13,723 nucleotides of DNA from Oribacterium sp. UBA3737 (GCA_002371295.1 DFGZ01000306.1:235-13957); one strand, 5' to 3'; shown: positions 1 through 6,172, counted from the first letter of the stretch. Notes: a model not told the origin generated them from the letters alone. Translations and numbers: made by a program.

Positions 1-288
1 ATCGCACTTTCACACGATGAGATCGCTGATTCCATGAAGTTCGTTAAGGAGAACGAGACAGTTCGTGTTGATTCATACCAGGGTAAGGTATTTGCAGTAG
101 AGCCACCTCTTAAGGTTACTCTTGAGGTTGTTCATACTGAGCCGGGTGTAAAGGGCAACACAGCTACAGGTGCTACAAAGCCTGCAACACTTGAGACAGG
201 TGTAGAGATCCAGGTACCTCTTTTCGTTAACATCGGAGACAAGGTTATCGTTTCTACACAGACAGGTCAGTACGAGTCTCGTGGCTAA
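1..288 (+). CDS. efp: Elongation factor P, C-terminal part (5' truncated by window)
   Basis: This is the last 95 codons of elongation factor P, open from base 1 in frame and ending at TAA 286-288. EF-P binds between the ribosomal P and E sites and relieves stalling at consecutive prolines. The visible part covers the second and third OB-fold domains. Family signatures include the stretch around '[19 protein letters not shown]', the '[11 protein letters not shown]' strand, and the C-terminal '[11 protein letters not shown]' end, close to the typical 'G-Y-x-x-R' ending. The N-terminal KOW-like domain and its modifiable loop residue lie outside the window. Codon choice is strongly biased (CTT, CGT, GTT, ACA), as expected for a highly expressed translation gene. 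The assignment is secure; only the start is missing. Confidence 0.95.
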   Translation: MALSHDEIADSMKFVKENETVRVDSYQGKVFAVEPPLKVTLEVVHTEPGVKGNTATGATKPATLETGVEIQVPLFVNIGDKVIVSTQTGQYESRG

Positions 289-302
289 TTAAAGATATAT
301 TT

Positions 303-354
303 ACGGAGAAATCTCCGTTATGAGAAAGGTTTCCCGTTGGAAGCCTTTTTTTTT
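303..354 (+). terminator. efp intrinsic terminator with a preceding hairpin
   Basis: Two hairpins follow the efp stop codon. The first is a 7-bp perfect stem, ACGGAGA (303-309) with TCTCCGT (312-318); its 2-base loop would probably open to four. The second pairs GGTTTCC (328-334) with GGAAGCC (339-345), seven pairs including one G-T, and is followed directly by nine T residues (346-354), a textbook Rho-independent terminator. The first hairpin has no T-run and may only protect the mRNA end. Confidence 0.8.
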
Positions 355-475
355 CGCGATAAGGCCTTCATGCGGACGCCGTGCCCGCACGAGCAGACAT
401 ATGAAGGCTGACGCGGAATCGAGTAATGTTATTTCACACTACCCGATGATTGAAACCCTGTTTTCGTTGAACAGG
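352..475 (+). promoter_or_regulatory. Structured argS leader
   Basis: Between the efp terminator and argS lies a nested stem: TTTCGCG (352-358) pairs with CGCGGAA (412-418), then GCCTTCAT (364-371) with ATGAAGGC (401-408), with a small inner hairpin TGCGG/CCGCA (371-375/385-389). A second hairpin, CCTGTT (457-462) with AACAGG (470-475), is followed by an interrupted T-rich tract (476-494) just before the ribosome binding site and could act as a weak attenuator. No clear -35/-10 pair was found by eye in 355-500. I see no T-box signature. The function is unknown; the stems are directly visible. Confidence 0.45.
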
Positions 476-508
476 CATTTTCTCTTTGTTTTTGAAAGGA
501 GTTATACA

Positions 509-2314
509 TTGATTACAATTCTTAATGTTATAGGCGATGCTGTAAGAACCGGTTTCGCTCTTGCAGGATATGATTCCGAGCTTGGAAAGGTCACAGTTTC
601 AAACCGTCCCGATCTTTGCGAATATCAGTGCAACGGTGCCATGGCAGGTGCAAAGCAGTATCACAAGAAGCCTATAGATATCGCCAATGAGGTCGTTCTG
701 AAGCTTAAGGACATGAAGCGTGACGATGTTATCATGTTCTCAGAGGTCACAGCCGTTATGCCGGGATTCATAAACATTAACCTCTCTGAAGAGCTGGTTA
801 AGAAGTATCTCAACGAGATGACTTTCCATGAGGATCTGGGACTTTCAGCCAGGGAAGGAAAGAAGATCATCGTTGATTACGGCGGAGCAAACGTTGCTAA
901 GCCTCTTCACGTAGGTCACCTTCGTTCAGCGGTTATCGGAGAGACTATCAAGCGTATGGCGCTTCAGCAGGGCAATGAGGTCATCGGTGACGTTCATCTC
1001 GGTGACTGGGGACTCCAGATGGGTCTCATCATCGCTGAGCTTGAGGACAGAGGACAGCTTGATGCAGAGCTCAATATCTCACAGCTTGAGGAGATTTACC
1101 CGTTTGCTTCAAAGAAGGCAAAGGACAAGAATGAGGACGGAACACTTGTGAACCCTGATTTTGCAGAGCGTGCACACACAGCCACTGTAAAGCTTCAGGA
1201 GGGTGATCCTAAGTATCGTGAGGTATGGAAGAAGATCATGGAGGTTTCAGTAGCAGACCTCAAGAAGAACTACGGAAACCTGGATGTTCATTTCGATCTC
1301 TGGAAGGGTGAGAGCGACGCTCAGCCTTACATTCCGGGACTCATTCAGGAACTTCAGGACAAGGGGCTTGCATACGAGTCACAGGGCGCTCTCGTAGTGG
1401 ATGTCTGCGAGGAGTCAGATCCTAAGGAGATTCCTCCATGTATGGTTCGTAAGTCAGACGGTGGAGCCCTTTATGCCACATCAGATCTCGGTACCATCAT
1501 TGAAAGAGAAAAGCTTTACAAGCCGGACGAGTACATTTACATCGCAGACAGCCGTCAGTCCCTTCACTACACTCAGTTCTTCAGAGTTGCCAGAAAGGCA
1601 GGCTTCGTAAGACCGGAGGAAGAGCTTAAGTTCATAGGATTCGGTACCATGAACGGAAAGGACGGAAAGCCATTCAAGACCCGTGAGGGCGGTGTGCTCC
1701 GTCTCGAGAACCTCATCAGAGAGACAAACGATAAGGTTTATGAGCGTATCAGAGAATCAAGAGGTGATGAGATAACAGAGGAAGAGGCTAAGAACATCGC
1801 TTCCATCGTCGGACTTGCAGCTCTTAAGTATGGTGATCTCAGTAACCAGGCTACCAAGGATTACGTATTTGACCTTGATAAGTTCACTTCATTTGAAGGA
1901 AACACAGGACCATATATCCTTTACACTATAGTTCGTATCAGCTCTATCATCCGTAAGTTCATGCAGGAGCAGGGTGTTTCGGCAGATACAGAGGTTCAGA
2001 ATTATATCAGAGATCACGCAGTTGATTTCTCGATACTTCCTGTTCAGGACAAGAGCGGCCGCGGACTTCAGACACTTCTTACAAGATATCATGATGAGAT
2101 CAACGGAGCATGGAGAGATCTCGCTCCTCACCGTATATGTTCATATATCTATGAAGTGTCAAATGCATTCAACAGCTTCTACCATGACGTCAAGTTCCTC
2201 AGCGAGCCGGATGAAGCAAAGAAGCAGGGCTATATGGCACTTCTCATGCTCACATGGAAGGTACTTAACATCTGTATCAATACACTTGGATTTAGTGCGC
2301 CGGATAGAATGTGA
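509..2314 (+). CDS. argS: Arginyl-tRNA synthetase
   Basis: A class I aminoacyl-tRNA synthetase that charges tRNA-Arg with arginine using ATP in the cytoplasm. The chosen start is TTG 509, because an AAAGGAG ribosome binding site (495-501) sits 7 bases upstream and the product (601 residues) then begins where ArgS proteins do; the frame is open back to 320, but that stretch runs through the terminator and leader. Domains in order: N-terminal tRNA-recognition (Add1) domain to about residue 110; Rossmann catalytic domain with HVGH (134-137, the HIGH motif); the degenerate KMSKS equivalent in 'MNGKDGKPFKTR' (K387-R392); and a C-terminal helical DALR anticodon-binding domain containing 'EGNTGPYILYTIVR', ending in the usual '-P-x-R-M'. 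It stands alone, with its own leader, downstream of efp. The assignment is very secure. Confidence 0.97.
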   Translation: MITILNVIGDAVRTGFALAGYDSELGKVTVSNRPDLCEYQCNGAMAGAKQYHKKPIDIANEVVLKLKDMKRDDVIMFSEVTAVMPGFININLSEELVKKYLNEMTFHEDLGLSAREGKKIIVDYGGANVAKPLHVGHLRSAVIGETIKRMALQQGNEVIGDVHLGDWGLQMGLIIAELEDRGQLDAELNISQLEEIYPFASKKAKDKNEDGTLVNPDFAERAHTATVKLQEGDPKYREVWKKIMEVSVADLKKNYGNLDVHFDLWKGESDAQPYIPGLIQELQDKGLAYESQGALVVDVCEESDPKEIPPCMVRKSDGGALYATSDLGTIIEREKLYKPDEYIYIADSRQSLHYTQFFRVARKAGFVRPEEELKFIGFGTMNGKDGKPFKTREGGVLRLENLIRETNDKVYERIRESRGDEITEEEAKNIASIVGLAALKYGDLSNQATKDYVFDLDKFTSFEGNTGPYILYTIVRISSIIRKFMQEQGVSADTEVQNYIRDHAVDFSILPVQDKSGRGLQTLLTRYHDEINGAWRDLAPHRICSYIYEVSNAFNSFYHDVKFLSEPDEAKKQGYMALLMLTWKVLNICINTLGFSAPDRM

Positions 2315-2319
2315 GTGGA

Positions 2320-2343
2320 GGAGTTTTCCATCAGGAAAACTCC
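2320..2343 (+). repeat. Perfect 10-bp hairpin after argS
   Basis: GGAGTTTTCC (2320-2329) and GGAAAACTCC (2334-2343) form a perfect stem with an ATCA loop, six bases after the argS stop. There is no T-run, so it is not a classical terminator. The core TTTTCC/GGAAAA is shared with the small hairpin of the repeat units further right, so it probably belongs to the same palindromic family and may also stabilise the argS mRNA end. Confidence 0.7.
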
Positions 2344-2354
2344 GACCGATATGG

Positions 2355-2377
2355 CGGTTTTTCTGAAAGAAAAACCG
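2355..2377 (+). repeat. Perfect 10-bp hairpin CGGTTTTTCT/AGAAAAACCG
   Basis: CGGTTTTTCT (2355-2364) pairs perfectly with AGAAAAACCG (2368-2377) around a GAA loop. It abuts the first 54-bp repeat unit, sharing base G2377. No terminator-like T-run follows. The GAA loop matches that of the small hairpin in the neighbouring units. Confidence 0.7.
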
Positions 2378-2430
2378 TTTTCCGAAGGAAAATCTGCACC
2401 GGTGGACAGAACCGGTGCAGACCCCCAAAA
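2377..2430 (+). repeat. 54-bp double-hairpin repeat, copy 1
   Basis: The first copy of an exact 54-bp direct repeat. Each copy contains a small hairpin, TTTTCC-GAA-GGAAAA (2378-2392), and a larger perfect 11-bp hairpin, TCTGCACCGGT (2393-2403) with ACCGGTGCAGA (2411-2421) around loop GGACAGA, followed by CCCCCAAAA. It resembles a REP-like extragenic palindromic element. It is non-coding: apparent minus-strand reading frames here only read through the repeat. Confidence 0.8.
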
Positions 2431-2453
2431 CCGGGCCCAGTGAAGTAAATAAA

Positions 2454-2507
2454 GTTTTCCGAAGGAAAATCTGCACCGGTGGACAGAACCGGTGCAGACC
2501 CCCAAAA
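2454..2507 (+). repeat. 54-bp double-hairpin repeat, copy 2
   Basis: The second copy, identical over 54 bases to 2377-2430 and starting 77 bases downstream of it. The 12 bases following each copy are related but diverged (CCGGGCCCAGTG against ACGTGCACGGTC), suggesting tandem duplication of a larger unit followed by drift outside the hairpins. It ends 28 bases before the ribosome binding site of the next gene, so the hairpins lie in the untranslated region of that gene if transcription comes from argS. Confidence 0.8.
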
Positions 2508-2550
2508 ACGTGCACGGTCAAGCAGATTATTAAAGAAGGAGAAAGAAATA

Positions 2551-3108
2551 ATGAAATACTTTATCGCAAGTGACATACATGGCTCTGCATACTGGTGCAG
2601 AAAGACTCTTGAAGCCTTTTCCGAGAGCGGTGCCGAACGCCTTGTTATTTTGGGTGACATCCTCTATCACGGGCCTCGCAACGAGCTTCCTAAAGAATAT
2701 TCACCCAAAGATGTAATTTCGATGCTTAATCCTTTGAAGGACCGTATCTGGGCAGTACGTGGAAACTGTGATGCGGAAATAGACCAGATGGTCCTTGAAT
2801 TCCCTATTATGTCTGACTATGCCGTGCTCGTATTAAACGGTCACACCATTTTCACCACACATGGTCACCTCTTCAATGAGGAGGAGCTTCCGCCAATCAT
2901 GGAGGGAGATGCATTGCTGCATGGTCACACCCACCTGCTTAAGGCTGAAAAGCTTGAGAAGGACGGAAAGAGTTTCTACCATCTGAATCCGGGAAGCACA
3001 TCACTTCCCAAGGGCGGAAATCCAAACAGCTATGCTATTCTTGACGGTGATGATTTCACGGTTTATGATTTCGAGGGTAATGTTTTGAAGAGCATAACTC
3101 TTATATGA
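2551..3108 (+). CDS. yfcE: YfcE/MJ0936-type metallophosphoesterase (phosphodiesterase)
   Basis: A 185-residue calcineurin-like metallophosphoesterase of the YfcE family, which hydrolyses phosphodiester bonds using a two-metal (commonly Mn) centre; the physiological substrate is generally unknown. All metal-binding motifs are present: D8-I-H10, G35-D36, G71-N-C-D74 (the GNHD motif with Cys in place of His, as usual in this subfamily), H104-G-H106 and G125-H-T-H128. The start is ATG 2551 with AAGGAG (2536-2541) nine bases upstream; a longer in-frame extension back to 2479 would run into the palindromic repeat and is rejected. Length is normal for the family. It is a stand-alone gene between argS and the mgtE leader, with no functional partner nearby. 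The family is clear; the substrate cannot be named from sequence. Confidence 0.88.
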   Translation: MKYFIASDIHGSAYWCRKTLEAFSESGAERLVILGDILYHGPRNELPKEYSPKDVISMLNPLKDRIWAVRGNCDAEIDQMVLEFPIMSDYAVLVLNGHTIFTTHGHLFNEEELPPIMEGDALLHGHTHLLKAEKLEKDGKSFYHLNPGSTSLPKGGNPNSYAILDGDDFTVYDFEGNVLKSITLI

Positions 3109-3214
3109 TCCGTCAGCAGAAATCATCATATAGATGTGAGTGTCAAAAGTATTTGCCACTCACTGATAGTGCCAGTGCACACATTCGTGTGTAATGCCCT
3201 TATATCATCATAAT
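3109..3214 (+). other. Stem-loops after yfcE without a clear T-tract
   Basis: The sequence shows GTGAGTG (3136-3142) pairing with CACTCAC (3157-3163), and a short CACAC-ATTC-GTGTG hairpin near 3178-3191. Neither is followed by a T-run, so termination of yfcE is unclear. ATTTGCCAC (3151-3159) is also exactly complementary to GTGGCAAAT (3247-3255), beyond the promoter, so read-through transcripts could fold differently from transcripts started at that promoter. Confidence 0.35.
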
Positions 3215-3243
3215 TTGACATTAACAAAAAATTGTCATAGACT
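3215..3243 (+). promoter_or_regulatory. Probable sigma-A promoter for the mgtE leader
   Basis: A perfect -35 TTGACA (3215-3220) is separated by 17 bases from TAGACT (3238-3243), a 4-of-6 match to TATAAT. TGACA (3216-3220) and TGTCA (3233-3237) form an inverted repeat inside the promoter that could be a repressor site. Transcription would begin near 3250, about 40 bases before the small ORF and 255 before mgtE. Confidence 0.6.
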
Positions 3244-3291
3244 TGTGTGGCAAATGAGTTAATTTCATCAATAAATTTAAGGAGGATACAA

Positions 3292-3384
3292 ATGGACAGT
3301 TGTGATAGTCGAAGTCGAATATTTCATAACGATGGACAGACTCCGGGTGCTGCAGGTGCCTGTTTGTATACCCTTATTCTGTAA
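3292..3384 (+). CDS. Small ORF (30 aa), candidate regulatory leader peptide of mgtE
   Basis: An ATG at 3292 follows a near-perfect AAGGAGG ribosome binding site (3279-3285) by 6 bases, and the frame closes at TAA 3382-3384 after 30 codons. The product begins MDSCDSR and ends GACLYTLIL, with a Gly/Ala-rich stretch (GQTPGAAGA) before the hydrophobic tail. It is too short and too polar for a typical transmembrane segment. I recognise no family. It sits between a good promoter and mgtE, and codons 13-15 overlap one arm (3328-3336) of a stem that competes with the downstream terminator hairpin, so translation itself is a plausible signal. The ribosome binding site and position support translation; a peptide function independent of regulation cannot be excluded. 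Confidence 0.55.
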   Translation: MDSCDSRSRIFHNDGQTPGAAGACLYTLIL

Positions 3385-3424
3385 GGCTTCGCTGCCTCAT
3401 ATTCATTAAGTCTCATCCATCGTT
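3328..3424 (+). promoter_or_regulatory. Candidate antiterminator stem in the mgtE leader
   Basis: AACGATGGA (3328-3336), inside the small ORF, is exactly complementary over nine bases to TCCATCGTT (3416-3424). The downstream arm is also the 5' arm of the terminator hairpin at 3415-3469, so the two structures exclude each other. A short AGGC/GCCT hairpin near 3384-3397 would lie within the loop. Confidence 0.5.
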
Positions 3425-3474
3425 TATTTTCACGACATTTCACATCTGTTGTGTAATTACGCGATGGATTTTTT
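3415..3474 (+). terminator. Candidate attenuator/terminator upstream of mgtE
   Basis: ATCCATCG (3415-3422) pairs with CGATGGAT (3462-3469), eight perfect pairs. The stem continues as an imperfect helix into CACGACA/TGTTGTG (3431-3437/3447-3453) with loop TTTCACATC. Six T residues (3469-3474) end the stem. It lies 33 bases before the mgtE start codon and downstream of its apparent promoter, the position expected for conditional termination. Confidence 0.55.
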
Positions 3475-3475
3475 G

Positions 3476-3500
3476 CGCCCTTTTTCGGGCGGAGAGGAGG
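3476..3500 (+). promoter_or_regulatory. Hairpin next to the mgtE ribosome binding site
   Basis: CGCCC (3476-3480) pairs with GGGCG (3487-3491) around a T-rich loop, ending three bases before the GAGGAGG ribosome binding site (3494-3500). It leaves the site itself free, but its closeness could affect ribosome access. Confidence 0.4.
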
Positions 3501-3506
3501 CATGAA

Positions 3507-4901
3507 ATGAATAAAGAGATATTGAACGAACCTGTATTTGTAAGCGATATAGTTTCCCTTATAAGGAGCGGATGCTCCGATACGGAGCTTAGAGAAAAGC
3601 TTGAGGACTATCATGATAATGATATCGCAGAGAGCCTTGAGCAGTTAGACCCTTCCGAGAGAAGACGTCTGTTTTTCGTGCTTGGGACAGAGTGGTGTTC
3701 CGAGGTATTTGCATATATAGATGATCCCAAGCCTTATATCAAGGAATTCGGAGCAAAGCAGATCGCAGCCTTCATCAACGAGATGGATTCAGACGATGCT
3801 GCCGACATTCTGGAGATGCTGGATGAAAGCACACGGAGTGAGATAAGCTCATACCTGGATGAAGATGTGAGGGCGGACATCAACCTCATAAATTCCTATG
3901 ATGATGACGAGATCGGCAGCCTGATAACCCTGAACTACATCGAGATAAAAAAGAATCTCACCATACCAGAGGCAACCCAGGAGCTGATACGGCAGGCTGG
4001 TGATAATGACAATATTTCAACCATTTATGTCAATGACGAAGACGGGAAGTATTGCGGAACCATAGACCTTAAGGACCTTATCATTGCCAGAAAAACAGAT
4101 GAACTGGATTCCATCATATCCTATTCATATCCGTATCTTATGGATAAAGAAAAGATTTCGGATTGTATCGACAGAATAAAGGACTACGAAGAGGATTCGC
4201 TTCCGGTCCTTAATTCCGAGAAAAAACTGGTGGGCATACTTACACCTCAGAGTGTGATAGAAGCCGTGGATGATGAACTGGGAGATGATTATGCAAAGCT
4301 GGGCGGTCTTTCTTCCGAGGAGGACCTCAGGGAAACCACCGGGGAAAGCGTGAAAAAACGCCTTCCATGGCTTATTGTGCTTTTGTTTATGGGAATGTTC
4401 GTTTCCACGGTTGTGGGTGCCTTTGAGGGCGTTGTAGCTATTCTTCCCATTATAATCTGTTTCCAGTCCCTGATACTTGACATGGCTGGAAATGTGGGAA
4501 CCCAGTCCCTTGCTGTGACCATCCGTGTCCTTATGGATGAGAATCTGAAGGGTAAAGACAAGCTTATGCTGGTCGTAAAAGAGGCAAAGGTAGGTATAGG
4601 GAACGGAACGCTTCTTGGAGTCATGACAGTGATTTTCCTGGGAATATATATATCCATCGTGAAGGGCTACGGATGGAATGAGGCATTTCTTATCTCAGCA
4701 TGTGTAGGAATCTCACTGCTTCTCGCTATGGTCATCTCAAGCCTTGTGGGGACGCTGGTGCCTATGTTCTTCCATAAGCTGAACATAGATCCTGCGGTTG
4801 CTTCAGGACCGCTTATCACGACTCTTAACGACCTTGTTGCGGTAGTTACATATTATGGCCTTGCATGGGTATTTCTTATTAAAATGATGAACCTTGCCTG
4901 A
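3507..4901 (+). CDS. mgtE: Magnesium transporter MgtE
   Basis: A 464-residue Mg2+ channel/transporter of the inner membrane, gated by cytoplasmic Mg2+. Domains in order: an N-terminal acidic superhelical domain (about 1-135, rich in D/E, including 'LDPSERRRLFF'); a tandem CBS pair (about 140-265, with 'LPVLNSEKKLVGILT' in the second); then five membrane segments from about residue 286. The pore region carries the family signature GNVGTQS from G328, and the conserved acidic residue of the last helix in 'TLNDLVAVV' (D442). Length is typical of the family. The start is ATG 3507 with GAGGAGG (3494-3500); an ATG at 3502 hits a stop after one codon. It is transcribed alone behind an elaborate leader and ends at a strong shared terminator. 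Confidence 0.95.
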   Translation: MNKEILNEPVFVSDIVSLIRSGCSDTELREKLEDYHDNDIAESLEQLDPSERRRLFFVLGTEWCSEVFAYIDDPKPYIKEFGAKQIAAFINEMDSDDAADILEMLDESTRSEISSYLDEDVRADINLINSYDDDEIGSLITLNYIEIKKNLTIPEATQELIRQAGDNDNISTIYVNDEDGKYCGTIDLKDLIIARKTDELDSIISYSYPYLMDKEKISDCIDRIKDYEEDSLPVLNSEKKLVGILTPQSVIEAVDDELGDDYAKLGGLSSEEDLRETTGESVKKRLPWLIVLLFMGMFVSTVVGAFEGVVAILPIIICFQSLILDMAGNVGTQSLAVTIRVLMDENLKGKDKLMLVVKEAKVGIGNGTLLGVMTVIFLGIYISIVKGYGWNEAFLISACVGISLLLAMVISSLVGTLVPMFFHKLNIDPAVASGPLITTLNDLVAVVTYYGLAWVFLIKMMNLA

Positions 4902-4910
4902 CAGGCATAC

Positions 4911-4949
4911 AAAAAGTGCAGCTGAGATGATCAGCTGCACTTGATATTT
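4911..4949. terminator. Bidirectional terminator between mgtE and the methyltransferase gene
   Basis: A perfect 12-bp stem, AAGTGCAGCTGA (4914-4925) with TCAGCTGCACTT (4931-4942), loop GATGA, has an A-run on its left (4911-4915) and a T-rich tail on its right (4946-4950). It can therefore stop transcription from both converging genes, ending 8 bases from the methyltransferase stop codon. Confidence 0.85.
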
Positions 4950-5513
4950 TTATATAGCCATTTTCCGGTTCTTCATCACAAATACATAAGCCGGCGGAAG
5001 ATTCCACATTTCTTTCAGGGTATCGTTAATGCTGAGATAGCGCTCAAAAAAGTCACGCTTAACAAGGCTGTACTGAAATGTTATGAACTCACCTTTGTCG
5101 CCCAGTGCTTTCTTTGTAGCGGTAAGGATATTGTCGGAAATCTCACTGGGAAGAGAAGTGAAGGGAAGTCCCGAAACGATGTAATCCGCATGATCAAAAC
5201 CGTAAGCTTTCAGATATTCCAAAACATACTCGGCGTTTCCGTGTATGAGATACATATTTTTCTCGCCCCTGAACTCATGGGACAGCTGTTTACAGAACTC
5301 TTCATTCTGTTCTATGAGAAAAAGCACGGTATCAGGTCTTCTCTTTGCTACAAGCTCCTTTGTAAAGGAACCTGTTCCCGGACCGTATTCAACTATGACT
5401 TTTGCAGTGTCAAAATTTATCGGTTTCATCATCTTTCGTGAAAGATTCTTTCCGCTTGGAGCCACTGCACCTATTTTACGTGGATGTTTGAAATATTCAT
5501 ATAAAAAGCTCAT
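4950..5513 (-). CDS. SAM-dependent methyltransferase, phospholipid N-methyltransferase / KsgA-like family
   Basis: A Rossmann-fold methyltransferase of about 187 residues. The N-terminus 'FLYEYFKHPRKIGAVAPSG' and the SAM-binding motif I 'VIVEYGPGTGSFT' (39-51) are typical of proteins annotated as phospholipid N-methyltransferase (COG3963), related to the rRNA adenine dimethylase fold. 'SGLPF' (114-118) sits where motif IV (N-x-P-F/Y) is found. The start is uncertain: ATG 5513 has the best spacing from the weak AGGCGG site, but ATG 5519 or GTG 5522 (2-3 residues longer) are possible. It is convergent with mgtE and divergent from the anti-sigma-like gene, so likely monocistronic. The fold is sure; whether the substrate is phosphatidylethanolamine, rRNA or something else cannot be decided from sequence. 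Confidence 0.75.
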   Translation of the reverse strand: MSFLYEYFKHPRKIGAVAPSGKNLSRKMMKPINFDTAKVIVEYGPGTGSFTKELVAKRRPDTVLFLIEQNEEFCKQLSHEFRGEKNMYLIHGNAEYVLEYLKAYGFDHADYIVSGLPFTSLPSEISDNILTATKKALGDKGEFITFQYSLVKRDFFERYLSINDTLKEMWNLPPAYVFVMKNRKMAI

Positions 5514-5623
5514 AACCATCACCGCCTGCCTTGTTCATTTCTTTATATAATAACAGCTGTGGTCATATAATTACTGTGAAAAATATATAAAAAACTATAT
5601 TTTGCCAAAAGCACCTCAGTTTA

Positions 5624-5632
5624 TGTTATGAT
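5624..5632 (+). promoter_or_regulatory. Extended -10 promoter element for the anti-sigma-like gene
   Basis: TG-T-TATGAT (5624-5632) is an extended -10 element, with TATGAT matching 5 of 6 consensus positions. The best -35 candidate, TTGCCA (5602-5607), is 19 bases away, which an extended -10 tolerates. Transcription would start near 5639, giving a UTR of about 40 bases. The rest of the 5523-5679 gap is AT-rich, and I see no convincing promoter for the leftward gene. Confidence 0.45.
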
Positions 5633-5679
5633 ACATCTATATGGTTAACGTAAGGATTCGTTGATATAGGAGCATTGCC

Positions 5680-6129
5680 ATGAATTTAGTTGAAAATAAT
5701 AAAAGTGAGCTCACAGTGAACGCAGAGACTGAGGAACTTGAAAAGGTTCTTGCTTTTATAAGTGATTATCTTTCCGAACAGGGCTGCAGTATGGCTATGG
5801 AGATGAGGATAAGCGTTGCCTGTGAAGAGATTTTTGTAAACATAGCTCATTATGCATATAAAAAGATTTCTCCCGATCTTCATGGAAATGCCCGGATTTC
5901 GCTTTCTATGGATGAAACCGGGGAGAATATCCAGATCATGTTCAGGGACAAGGGCATAGCCTATAATCCTCTGGAGAAATCCGATCCCGATGTCAGCCTC
6001 AGCGCCGAGGACAGAGACATTGGCGGACTAGGTATCTTTATGGTGAAGAAGTCTATGGATTCTGTGCTTTATGAAAGAGATGGGGATGAGAATGTTCTCG
6101 TTCTTGTTAAAAACCTGAAAAAGAAATAA
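5680..6129 (+). CDS. RsbW/SpoIIAB-like ATP-binding protein (HATPase_c_2, anti-sigma kinase family)
   Basis: A 149-residue stand-alone GHKL-type ATPase domain, similar to anti-sigma factor serine kinases such as RsbW. The N-box is visible as E49-E50-x3-N54 ('CEEIFVNIAHYAY'), the G1 box as D90-K-G92 and the G2 box as G115-G-L-G118 ('IGGLGIFMVKK'). Family members bind a sigma factor and phosphorylate an anti-anti-sigma (STAS) protein, but neither partner is encoded in the window, so the target is unknown. The start is ATG 5680 with AGGAG (5668-5672) seven bases upstream. An intrinsic terminator follows the stop, making it monocistronic. Orphan proteins of this family are common in Clostridia and are often annotated simply as ATP-binding proteins. 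Confidence 0.8.
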   Translation: MNLVENNKSELTVNAETEELEKVLAFISDYLSEQGCSMAMEMRISVACEEIFVNIAHYAYKKISPDLHGNARISLSMDETGENIQIMFRDKGIAYNPLEKSDPDVSLSAEDRDIGGLGIFMVKKSMDSVLYERDGDENVLVLVKNLKKK

Positions 6130-6141
6130 AATACGAAAGTA

Positions 6142-6172
6142 GCCATCAGGTCTTGATCTGATGACGGTTTTT
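6142..6172 (+). terminator. Intrinsic terminator of the anti-sigma-like gene
   Basis: CATCAG and CTGATG (within 6144-6163) form a stem, followed shortly by TTTTT (6168-6172). A second hairpin, GGCATC (6177-6182) with GGTGCC (6198-6203), followed by TTTGTTTG, may reinforce it. Confidence 0.6.

Noticed and set aside
320..508. N-terminal extension of argS from an upstream ATG
   Set aside because: It would translate through the efp terminator and leader stems and adds 63 residues absent from the family; TTG 509 has a proper ribosome binding site.
355..508. T-box riboswitch for argS
   Set aside because: No TGGNACC-type T-box sequence or recognisable specifier stem; the spacing is also short.
2159..2660. 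Overlapping minus-strand reading frames across the argS-yfcE gap with an internally repeated peptide
   Set aside because: The peptide repeat is only the translation of the 54-bp palindromic repeat; there is no ribosome binding site and the frames run antisense into argS and yfcE.
3244..3506. M-box or yybP-ykoY metal riboswitch upstream of mgtE
   Set aside because: The conserved cores of these riboswitches are not visible by eye; a covariance-model search would settle it.
4289..4657. Minus-strand frame within mgtE and similar antisense frames inside copA and ftsH
   Set aside because: They have no ribosome binding sites or family motifs and mirror the codon bias of the sense genes.
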